Below are positions 22,201 to 31,500 of a DNA stretch of 64,000 nucleotides, piece after piece. The notes under the pieces are model-generated. The model searched no databases and had not been told where the DNA came from. It was given only the letters and a program-made list of their open reading frames with translations. Within the stretch, counting starts at the first letter, position 1. Each line of letters begins with the position of its first letter. This DNA comes from Theristus sp. LFF4_11 (taxonomy: Eukaryota > Nematoda > Chromadorea > Monhysterida > Xyalidae). The DNA is taken from assembly GCA_030248135.1 (NCBI GenBank), contig JASANC010005440.1, positions 124,001-188,000 of the forward strand, written 5' to 3'. A program made the translations under genes and the position numbers.

Positions 22201-25200
22201 AAACAACGTCTTGTAACGCAACACAGAAACGTTATCGAACATTGATGTTAATATGAAAAATGTAGTATTTTGCAAGGGCTTTCATGTGCTGTATTTAGTT
22301 TTTAAAAAAACACAAACCTTTAATTCGGTATAAACAAAATGCGTAAAAAAATCGGTGTCGAAAAATTCCAAAAATTTCAGTTTTTGGCTTTTTTTGCCTC
22401 AGCGTTTAGGTGGCCCCAAAATGTCTCTTCGCTATGTTTTTCGCAATAAAAAACTGGTCTGGAAAACATTTCAACAAGATGCAAACCGTTTGCTCTTTTG
22501 AGGTTTTTTTTGTTGCAAGGTTGGTTGAAAATTTTTTTATTTTTGCTAGTATGAGCTTTTATTGTTTTATTAAGTCAACCAAAAAAACGTTTTAACTACA
22601 GTAACTAGTACCATTTATACGTAGTTTTGCACGCTCTTTCACGTGCTTTAATTTGTTTTGAAAAATACTAAACTGTAGTTTGGTGCAAACAAAAAATTTC
22701 TTCAAATCCCAGACTTTTGGTGTACCATGGAGAAGTTCATGGGCTCTGCAGTCACAGCGTTTTAACTTATCGTGTTTTTCTTTACACCATCATTTTCGCC
22801 GTAAAAAACTGGTCTAGAAAACAATTTAACAACATGCAAACCGTTTTCTCTTTTTAGTTTTTTCGTTACAAGGTTGGTTGAAAAGTTTTTATTTTTGCTA
22901 GTATGAGATTTTATTGTTTATTAAATCCACTTATAAAACGTTTTAACCAATGTTATCTATACCATTTATACGTAGTTTTGAACGATCTTTCACGTGCTTT
23001 AATTTGTTTTAAAAAATATTAAACTGTATGTTTGGTGCAAACAAAAAATTTCTTCAAATACCAGACTTTTGGTGTACCATAGAGAAGTTCATGGTCTCTG
23101 CAGTCACAACGTTTTAACTTATCGTGTTTTTCTTTACACCATCTGTTTCGCCGTAAAAAACTGGTTTAGAAACATTGTTGATAGTCAAAAAAGAAACATC
23201 CGCTGTTTGCACTGCGAATGGGAAAACTCTGCTTCTCCTATTTTTGCCATCATAACCGAAAAACCACCACAAAATGTGATCAAACAACGTTTTCTAGCAT
23301 GGAAATGCGTATCAAATACAGTTAATTTTGAATGTTCTTTCACGTGGTTGGATTAGTTTTTCAAAAGTTGAATTATATGCTTGGTGCAAACAAGAAATTC
23401 CTTCAAATCCCAGGTTTGGTGTACCAGCAGTTTATGATCTCTGTAGTCACAAAGTGTCAGTTATGGGCATTGCTCTTGGCACCGTCATTTTCAACGTAAT
23501 AAAGTAGTCTAGAAATACTGCTTGTAGTGTAGGAGCATCTGCTATTGGCATTGCTACTGAGAAAAAGCTCCTTCACTCTTTTTTGGCTATATTATCAAAA
23601 ACAATTATTGAATGAGTTAATGGTGTCTTATAAAATTGGAATCTGTGCAGATAAATGTAGTAAATTTTGAATATTCTTTCACGTGGTTATAGTTATTTAA
23701 AAACTTAAATAATATGTTTGGTACAAGCAGAGAAAAGAATTGTATTTAAGATTGTATCTGTGACTTCTCTAAGCAAAAAAAACAATTGTTCAGAAAAAAG
23801 TGAAATATTTGTTATTAGTCACTTCCATAGCCGGTGTCTTTTGATCGTGACGAACTTCCAGAAGCTTTATTTTTGTTCTCTGCATTTCGACGTTGACGTT
23901 CAGCCGCGTCGCGTTCATTTTGCTGTCGACGAGCACGGTCCCTCTCCTCCTGCTGCCGCTGCCTCCGCTGCTGTTCTTCTGCCGCGGCTCTACGTTGACG
24001 TTCAGCCGCGTCGCGTTCATTTTCTTCACGACGAGCACGGTCCCACACCTCTTGCTGCCGCTGCCTCCGCTGCTGTTCTTCTGCCGCTGCTCTACGTTGA
24101 CGTTCAGCTGCGTCGCGTTCATTTTGCTCTCGACGAGCACGGTCCCACACCTCTTGCTGTCGCTGCCTCCGCTGCTGTTCTTCTGCCGCTGCTCTATGTT
24201 GACGTTCAGCTGCGTCACGTTCATTTTGCTCTCGACGAGCACGGTCCCTCTCCTCCTGCTGCCGCTGCCTCCGCTGCTGTTCTTCTGCCGCTGCTCTACG
24301 TTGACGTTCAGCTGCGTCACGTTCATTTTGCTCTCGACGAGCACGGTCCCACACCTCTTGCTGCCGCTGCCTCCGCTGCTGTTCTTCTGCCGCTGCTCTA
24401 CGTTGTCGTTCAGCTGCGTCGCGTTCATTTTGTTCTCGACGAGCACGGTCCCACACCTCTTGCTGTCGCTGCCTCCGCTGCTGTTCTTCTGCCGCTGCTC
24501 TACGTTGACGTTCAGCTGCGTCGCGTTCATTTTGTTCTCGACGAGCACGGTCCCACACCTCCTGCTGCCGCTGCCTCCGCTGCTGTTCTTCTGCCGCTGC
24601 TCTACGTTGTCGTTCAGCTGCGTCGCGTTCATTTTGTTCTCGACGAGCACGGTCCCACACCTCTTGCTGTCGCTGCCTCCGCTGCTGTTCTTCTGCCGCT
24701 GCTCTACGTTGACGTTCAGCTGCGTCGCGTTCATTTTGTTCTCGACGAGCACGGTCCCACACCTCCTGCTGCCGCTGTCTCCGCTGCTGTTCTTCAGCCG
24801 CTTCTCTACGTTGACGTTCAGCCGCGTCGCGTTCATTTTGCTCTCGACGAGCACGGTCCCACAACTCTTGCTGCCGCTGCCTCCGCTGCTGTTCTTCTGC
24901 AACGGCTCTACGTTGACGTTCAGCCGCGTCGCGTTCATTTTGCTCTCGACGAGCACGATCCCACACCGCCTGCTGCCGCTGTCTCCGCTGCTGTTCTTCA
25001 GCCGCGGCTCTACGTTGACGTTCAGCCGCGTCGCGTTCATTTTGCTCTCGACGAGCACGGTCCCATACCTCTTGCTGCCGCTGCCTCCGCTGCTGTTCTT
25101 CTGCCGCGGCTCTACGTTGACGTTCAGCCGCGTCGCGTTCATTTTGCTCTCGACGAGCACGGTCCCATACCTCTTGCTGCCGCTGCCTCCGCTGCTGTTC

Positions 25201-27602
25201 TTCTGCCGCGGCTCTACGTTGACGTTCAGCCGCGTCGCGTTCATTTTGCTCTCGACGAGCACAGTCCCTCTCCTCCTGCTGCCGCTGCTTCCGCTGCTGT
25301 TCTTCTGCCGCGGCACTACGTTGACGTTCAGCCGCGTCGCGAAATGATGTAAAAATGATATCATTACGGCGAAATGATGGTGTAAAGAAAAACACGATAA
25401 GTTAAAACGCTGTGACTGCAGAGCCCATGAACTTCTCCATGGTACACCAAAAGTCTTGTATTTGAAGAAATTTTTTGTTTGCACCAAACATACAGTTTAA
25501 TATTTTCTAAAACAAAATAAAGCACGTGAAAGACCGTTCAAAACTACGTATAAATGGTATAGATAACATTGGTTAAAACGTTTTATAAGTGGATTTAATA
25601 AACAATAAAATCTCATACTAGCAAAAATAAAAACTTTTCAACCAACCTTGTAACGAAAAAACTAAAAAGAGAAAACGGTTTGCATGTTGTTAAATTGTTT
25701 TCTAGACCAGTTTTTTACGGCGAAAATGATGGTGTAAAGAAAAACACGATAAGTTTAAACGCTGTGACTGCAGAGCCCATGAACTTCTCCATGGTACACC
25801 AAAAGTCTAGGATTTGAAGAAATTTTTTGTTTGCACCAAACATACAGTTTAGTATTTTTTTAAACAAATTAAAGCACGTGAAAGAGCGTGCAAAACTACC
25901 TATAAATGGTACTAGTTACTGTAGTTAAAACGTTTTTTTGGTTGACTTAATAAAACAATAAAAGCTCATACTAGCAAAAATAAAAAATTTTCAACCAACC
26001 TTGCAACAAAAAAAACTCAAAAGAGCAAACGGTTTGCATCTTGTTGAAATGTTTTCCAGACCAGTTTTTTATTGCGAAAAAGATAGCGAAGAGACATTTT
26101 GGGGCCAGCTAAACGCTGAGGCAAAAAAAGCCAAAAACTGCAATTTTTGGAATTTTTCGACACCGATTTTTTTACGCATTTTGTTTATACCGAATTAAAG
26201 GTTTGTTTTTTTTTTAAACTAAATACAGCACATGAAAGCCCTTGCAAAATACTACATTTTTCATATTGACATCAATGTTCGATAACGTTTCTGTGTTGCG
26301 TTACAAGACGTTGTTTGTCAAAACGCCAAAAATGACGTTTTTCGACGACATACCCTACTTTGGAGACCTGTAGCGCCACACCACAAGGGTCTCATTCCAA
26401 AAGCGGGCCGGTTTTTTCTTAGTTGGACCTAAGGGTACCTTCATGCCAAATTTGAGCGAAATCGATTTTCCGTCAGGGGCAAAAATGTTCCACCGGTTTG
26501 CGGACGGTCTCTTAATTGGCGGCTTTTCGAATTGGGATGTCAAGAACGATGATTGTTTCGGCTTGCGCTTCGTTTTCTCGGTTCTCCGGAAAGTTATGAA
26601 CGCGGCAACTGATGCACCTGTCGAAACTGAGCGCGCTGATTGGGTAGACTGCTTCATCATGCGGTTTGTCACTGCCAATCAGCATGTGCCACAATTCAAA
26701 GCAGCCAATCAATGAGCTCCACACAAATATGTGTGTGCCACAGTTCAAAACAGCCATCCAATGAATGCTTTTCGGCAAAAATGCAGACTTTCAAAATTCA
26801 GAGCACCTGCATGGCCTTCGATGAAGTGAATGAAGTGAACGTGCATCTCTGTGTCGGGCATCCGTTAAGAGAAGACGTCGAACTCTGCCTCGACTATCTG
26901 CTCAACAAGCCGGTCATGGACACGTTCAAACGTAATTTTTTTAAAATTTTTGAGCTGTCAACATTTTTTAGACTTTTGCTTTTTTATTGTTGTTTTTCTT
27001 GTGTAAAATTGTACCTGTTGATCAGTTTTTTTCCTACCAGGGATTCGCCAGGTTCAAGTGGAGAAAGGCCTTGCGCTACCGGACATTTTGTACGAGGTGC
27101 ATGAATATATCCATCGATGTGAGTTGTTTTTGCGCATTTTTAGTGTGCTGTGAAAACGGGTGATCCTAGTCTGAAGCCTGTGCACTCTGTAAGTGATATT
27201 GCACACAGTCACAAACGGATAGCATGCGTCGCACACGTGTGCACCATCCAATGAGAAATGCGATTGTATATTCCTGCGAAATTGTGATTGCTTGGTCCTA
27301 GTCGGAAGCCAATGCACACAGTCGCAAGCAGCAATGCCAATGCCATGCACAGAAAGCGTGCACCATCCAATCGGAAATGAGATTGCTCTTTCTTTTCCGC
27401 AGTGGACATGCCGTCGCACGTGCACATGTTTCTGCTGGATAAACTTGCCGAAATCGAGTACCGCCTCTGCCAAGGCGCGTCGGATCAGATTCAACTGAGT
27501 GCGCTGATCGCGACGTTTCACGCGGCGCGGCGTTTGATCGCGCGACATGCGGAGCAACAAGAACAGGAGGGGGCGGAGACGATGGATGCGGCGGAGAAGT
27601 GA
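19261..27602 (+). CDS. RFC5: Replication factor C subunit 5 (clamp-loader ATPase)
   Basis: Exons are 19261-19340, 19507-19571, 19735-19871, 20270-20432, 20851-21010, 21409-21490, 26802-26931, 27041-27118 and 27403-27602. All junctions are GT-AG and in phase, giving 364 residues (human RFC5 about 340). Motifs in order: NLPWVEKYRP (24-33), Walker A GPPGTGKT (65-72), LNASDDRG (95-102), Walker B LDEAD (132-136), the arginine-finger SRC (175-177), sensor-2 GDMRR (219-223), and the C-terminal collar with EYRL. Isoleucine replaces the usual valine after NALRR. RFC loads PCNA onto primer-template ends in the nucleus; the ISHQDI and KTSTILACA stretches match subunit 5 better than subunits 2 or 4. Intron 6 is 5.3 kb because a foldback element is inserted; intron 3 holds a Harbinger-like MITE. 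The 25-residue N-terminal leader is Ser/Glu-rich. It lies about 1 kb upstream of CCT6 on the same strand. Confidence 0.95.
19952..20091. mobile_element. Harbinger-like MITE in RFC5 intron 3
   Basis: A terminal inverted repeat of about 22 bp starts AGGCCCGTTTATACCTGACG and mirrors at 20091. TTA lies on both sides (19949-19951 and 20092-20094). A 3-bp TTA duplication fits the PIF/Harbinger superfamily. The interior repeats the TACGTC/GACGTA motif. A partial relative lies near 58740. Confidence 0.78.
20556..20641. repeat. CA/TG-rich inverted repeat in RFC5 intron 4
   Basis: CGCAGTCACAACAAAACAC then CACTGGCA is mirrored by TGCCAGTGTGTTTGTTTTG and GTGCGACTGG. It belongs to a loose family of palindromes seen also near 30490, 35520, 39530 and 49510. 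Confidence 0.55.
21541..21629. repeat. Palindromic miniature element in RFC5 intron 6
   Basis: GGGCATTCATGAAGCAGTAT is mirrored by ATACTGCTTCATGAATGC; inner GTAGCT/AGCTAC segments also pair. Same family as 5941-5994. Confidence 0.75.
21996..26511. mobile_element. Foldback-like transposon inserted in RFC5 intron 6
   Basis: The element begins GAGACCGTCCG and ends CGGACGGTCTC. TTAA lies directly outside each end (21992-21995 and 26512-26515). The long inverted arms (left about 1.1-1.6 kb, right about 1.1 kb) match in order. Each arm is itself a tandem array with a period near 352 bp: four decaying units on the left (landmark AACTGGTCT at about 22453, 22808, 23160 and 23503) and two on the right. 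The core is the 34-residue coding repeat. The architecture resembles Foldback/Galileo elements. TTAA recalls piggyBac targets, but the termini are not piggyBac-like and TTAA is self-complementary, so the family is left open. No transposase is seen. Confidence 0.85.
23815..25395 (-). CDS. 34-residue repeat protein frame inside the foldback element
   Basis: The minus strand holds an uninterrupted frame with fourteen full copies and one partial copy of a 34-residue unit (102 bp). The unit contains [18 protein letters not shown] and [12 protein letters not shown]; it is rich in Ala, Glu, Gln and Arg and predicted to be a long charged helix or coiled coil. It ends in a non-repeat tail, [15 protein letters not shown], then a stop. 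Most base differences among copies are silent in this frame (Arg CGC/CGT/CGA, Gln CAG/CAA, Ala GCG/GCA, Glu GAG/GAA), whereas they change residues in the other open frames. That argues for protein-level constraint. The frame has no ATG, so an upstream exon is needed; its first 18 residues lie in the element's arm. Function unknown. It could be an element gene or a captured host exon. Confidence 0.6.
   Translation of the reverse strand: MFFFTPSFRRNDIIFTSFRDAAERQRSAAAEEQQRKQRQQEERDCARREQNERDAAERQRRAAAEEQQRRQRQQEVWDRARREQNERDAAERQRRAAAEEQQRRQRQQEVWDRARREQNERDAAERQRRAAAEEQQRRQRQQAVWDRARREQNERDAAERQRRAVAEEQQRRQRQQELWDRARREQNERDAAERQRREAAEEQQRRQRQQEVWDRARREQNERDAAERQRRAAAEEQQRRQRQQEVWDRARREQNERDAAERQRRAAAEEQQRRQRQQEVWDRARREQNERDAAERQRRAAAEEQQRRQRQQEVWDRARREQNERDAAERQRRAAAEEQQRRQRQQEVWDRARREQNERDAAERQRRAAAEEQQRRQRQQEERDRARREQNERDAAERQHRAAAEEQQRRQRQQEVWDRARREQNERDAAERQRRAAAEEQQRRQRQQEVWDRARREENERDAAERQRRAAAEEQQRRQRQQEERDRARRQQNERDAAERQRRNAENKNKASGSSSRSKDTGYGSD
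26355..26660 (-). CDS. Possible upstream exon or small frame at the foldback right end
   Basis: A 101-codon minus-strand frame starts with ATGATGAAG at 26660 and crosses the element's right boundary at 26511. It is basic, with [29 protein letters not shown] and WRYRSPK. A possible donor AAG|GTACCC lies at about 26440. It sits upstream of the repeat frame on the same strand, so it could supply a start codon to it. I see no family resemblance; it may be a chance frame. Confidence 0.2.
   Translation of the reverse strand: MMKQSTQSARSVSTGASVAAFITFRRTEKTKRKPKQSSFLTSQFEKPPIKRPSANRWNIFAPDGKSISLKFGMKVPLGPTKKKPARFWNETLVVWRYRSPK
27161..27400. repeat. Direct repeat in RFC5 intron 8
   Basis: Two diverged copies of about 105-110 bp (roughly 27161-27270 and 27291-27390). 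They share TCCTAGTC.GAAGCC, CACACAGTC and GTGCACCATCCAATG.GAAAT. The second copy runs up to the intron's polypyrimidine tract. Confidence 0.6.
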
Positions 27603-28361
27603 GCGGATGTTGGAGATTGTATACAGGGAGAGTGATTGGTTGGATTGGTTGAAAGTGACTTGGGAAAGTGGGAGAAATTGAATGCAGTACAACTGTGAAT
27701 GGTTGTGGAAAGTTGAATTCGGTGAACTTGAGTTTTGGACAAAAATTGAGTACAGCTGAAATTGAATTGAGCTCACTGATTGGTTCTGGTTTTGCTCTTT
27801 CTGCTCACCATTCAATCATTCAATCAGCTCACCAAATTTACAGAACATCATAAATTGCGTCGAGTGCAAGTGCATAAAAAATAATTTGCATTGTAACGAC
27901 TTTCCAAAACCATTCAAGAAAACTGTAACTCTGGATAAATGAGACCGTAATTTGGTGCTTGATCTCACCACGACCATTGCTGTTTTTGTGTTTTTGTGCT
28001 GTTTTTTTTAATTTTTTTCACTCATTGTGTTGCCAATGCTCATGTCGATTGACACGTTTTTTTGAAAGTTTTTTCTGCAACTTTGCCATGCTGCCGGTTC
28101 GAGTTCTGTTTGTTTTTAACGGGTGTTTTCTACTTGTTGTTGTTGTTTCTGTTCTGTCCGATAAACACTCGGATATTTTGCGATTTTGGGTGTTTTTTGT
28201 TCCTCTCGCACGTGTGTCTTTGAGTCAATCAAGACCAATCGCCACCCAGTCAACGTCGTTCCTTGGCTGGTATAATTGATGACGCTTTATTTGTTACTGT
28301 CAATTCCGTTGTTATGTCACGGCATTCAACTGTTCATAAATTTCACAATCAAAGTTGAGTA
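27603..28361. other. RFC5-CCT6 intergenic region
   Basis: About 760 bp with the RFC5 3' region and CCT6 upstream DNA. A weak AATAAT lies near 27880; no clear AATAAA is seen. No exon or RNA gene is recognised. The spacing is too wide for a typical nematode operon pair. Confidence 0.4.
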
Positions 28362-28523
28362 CAGTCGAACTCTGAATTATGGGCTATCAGCTGATTGGTT
28401 GGTTGGTGATCACGTGATGCATGCTCCTGTGCAAGACAGTACCACAGTAATGCATGCACAGAAAGAATGCTTCACGTGATCACCTGCCAATCAGCTGATT
28501 GCCTATAATTCAGAGTTCCACTG
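28362..28523. mobile_element. CAGT-family MITE just upstream of CCT6
   Basis: CAGTCGAACTCTGAATTAT is mirrored by ATAATTCAGAGTTCCACTG, with inner CAGCTGATTGG/CCAATCAGCTG and TGATCACGTGA arms. TA precedes it; the right flank is CA, so the target is slightly degraded. It ends 43 bp before the CCT6 ATG and must lie in or next to the promoter or 5' UTR. Confidence 0.8.
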
Positions 28524-28566
28524 CACAACCCGTCCAGAGCACCGAAACAAAGCGGCCCAAACGACA

Positions 28567-31500
28567 ATGTCCAGCATTCACTGTCTGAATCCGCAAGCCG
28601 AATTGGCCCGAGCCGCGGCGGCCCTGGAGCTGAACTGCAGTGGGGCACGGGGACTGCAGGAGGTGATGAAGAGCAACCTCGGGCCGAAGGGCACCTTGAA
28701 AATGTGCGTTTTGTTATTGCTTTTGCTGCTCAACTTGTTGCATTTTGCGGCACCATTCGTCGTGAGATCGCGAGTGGGTGCGTATCAGCTAAGTGGGCGA
28801 CCTTTATATGTGGCACCGGTTTCACGCCATTTATGAAAGTGTGCCGGGAACGCACCCAGACGTACGTACAGACACCCCAAAAAATGGATTTTGTGTCAGA
28901 CTGGGAAAATATTTTTATTGCCTTTTTTGCCACTGGAACTGAACTTTCAATTTTCACCGTTATGTTTCTCAACCGTTTTTCTTCTGCAGGCTTGTCTCGG
29001 CCTCTGGTGATATCAAGCTAACGAAGGACGGAAACGTGCTGCTTCATGAAATGGTAGGCCACGCTAGGAGCATCATTTTTTGGTAGGCCAGGCTAGGATC
29101 ATTATTTTCAAGGCCGCATTCCTAAGGCTAGGCCGGTCGCAGCCAAAACAATTTTTCTTGACACCGTTCCTAGTATAATTGCAAAAGACGCTCAGAGCGA
29201 TCGCAAAAATGTCCACCCCACCGAACAGCAAACAATTTTTCAAATTTCAATAATAATCAACACCTGTCCGACTTGCAGCAAATCCAGCATCCGACGGCGT
29301 CAATGATCGCGAAAGCGTCGACGACCCAGGACGACATCACGGGCGATGGCACGACGTCGATTGTGCTGCTGATCGGGGAACTGTTGAAACAGGCAGAACA
29401 ATACATCAGTGAGGTGGGGTGGAGGTGGATTTGCTTAGATTTGTTGGTTGGATATTATTTGTTAGTTCGATTTTATTTGGTTCGATTTGCTGGCCACATG
29501 GGCATGACCTTGTGACACGACAAGAGCCGTGTTTTAGAGTGTCTACCTAATTTCGAAACACTGATGAATCACTATTGTTCTATTTTGGTTGTATTTGATG
29601 CAAGACACTGAATTGTCGCACTTGAAATGCTAAGAACCATTTTTTGTTGCAACAGCAAGATCCGTTGTTGTCACTCAAAGGCTCCAACAGTTTTGAAATA
29701 CGCAAGCGCAACTGACGCTGTGAGCGGATCTGATAGTCTAATTTTGAGAAATTTTGAGTTTCGTCATTCTTCTCACCTCAGAATCCTTAATACGGAATGC
29801 TCACAGTCACACTTGCGGTGTTTTTCGTATTTGTCAGTCAATTGTCTTCAATCAATCTTCACTAGTCGTTCTCTGCATTTCTGGCCTGACCCACATCAAC
29901 AGAATGCAAATGAGGGATGGCCTCATAATCAGTAATGTGCGATGTTTGTCACCTCAACCACCGTCCCACTCCGCCCAACAATTTCTAAATTTCTCAATTT
30001 TATTTCAACTCAACGCGCTCGAAAGCGGTAACAACCAAAAGCAGTCACACGATTCATCACAATTCACAACACTCAGCCCGCATTCCCGTTACAGGGTCTC
30101 CACCCACGCCTGCTGACCGAAGGCTTCGACCTCGCCAAGGAGCAGGCGCTCGCTGTTCTCAACGAGTGCCGTGTGTCACGTGACATGGACCGCGCGACGT
30201 TGATCGACGTTGCACGCACGTCACTGCGCACGAAGCTGCATCATAAATTAGCTGATCATCTCACTGAGGTTCCTATGGAGACGTTTTTTTGTGCGGTTTC
30301 AACGTTTTTTTTTGTTTGTTGGGCCGGAAGACTTGTAATGCAAAGCCGATGAGGCATATGGCACACAAATTCGCGCAATTCTCGGGCGGTGGCTTTGTGA
30401 AAAAAAGATAATAAGGTCCTAGTCCGGAGAGCGCCGTACATGCGCCCTGTTGCAACACAGTAGTGTCGCATGGGCTCACGAACAAACACACAGGCACACT
30501 TATATTATACCATTGCACGCGCGCGCGCGTCAGCGTGTGTATGTGTGTTTGTTTGTGACTGTGCTATATTGCTGCGTTATAATAACCAAGTGCACCGTCT
30601 TCAGACAAGGACGATAGTAAAGCTTTCTCAGTTCTCATTAAAGTCGTGTCCAACCAGTATTTTTGACCAGAAACGCCATCTATTTTTTTCACAACTTTTT
30701 TAACCATCATGAGCAAGCAGAATGCACTATTAATCAAACTGGGAGTGTATTTCAAAATGTATTTCCATGTTCTCAGTGTATCGTCGACGGTGTGCTGGCA
30801 ATCCGCAAGCCGAATCAGGAGATTGACTTGCACATGATCGAGGTGATGGACATGCAGGTCAGTTTTTATCGTTTTTTTGGTATCTTTCGGTCTAATTGCC
30901 AGAAAATTTGAACAAATTTCAATTCAGAAATGTGTGAATCTACCGCTGAATAATCTCCATTTCTGCCTCATTTTTTTAATTCTCGTTCAATGCGGATTCA
31001 ATTGCTCTTATTTGTCAACAAAGAAATTGACCGTTTATTTTCACGTTTTTATTGAAATTCGAAATTACTCTATTTCTCAAAATGAACATCACTCCAAACA
31101 TTCGATCCCCATGTTCCAAACGTCCGACTTTTCCAGCACCGCACCGACATGGACACCGCACTGGTGAAAGGTCTCGTGCTGGACCACGGCGCGCGTCACC
31201 CCGACATGCCGCGTCGTGCGACCAACGCATACATTATGATCTTGAACGTCTCGTTGGAGTACGAGAAAACGTGCGTGTTGCGAGAGCGGGCGGATTTTTT
31301 GTGAAGAATTTCTGGAATCGCTGAAAATTTTGCGGTTTCATATGGACCGGACTGGATGAAAAGTTTTAATCGAGCCTAGCTGCTTGGCTGTACCGGCATT
31401 TCACCGGAATACACATTGGATTGCGCACACACGTCGTCAGCCAATCAGCGTGTATGAACCAGCCAATTAGTGGCAAAGTTGTTTTGTTGGTGTTCGGCCG

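Noticed and set aside
23718..25352. Plus-strand frame of about 540 codons across the 102-bp repeats
   Set aside because: It stays open only because the repeat length is a multiple of three without stops. Differences between copies alter residues in this frame, and it has no ATG at its start.
23790..25487. Second minus-strand frame across the same repeats
   Set aside because: It varies at many positions between copies (for example KRY/KRC/RRR, ESK/ENK/VKK), unlike the neighbouring frame, so it is taken as a shadow.
21992..26515. Assignment of the foldback element to piggyBac
   Set aside because: TTAA flanks fit, but TTAA is self-complementary and could belong to the inverted repeat, and the termini are not the CCCT-type ends of piggyBac.
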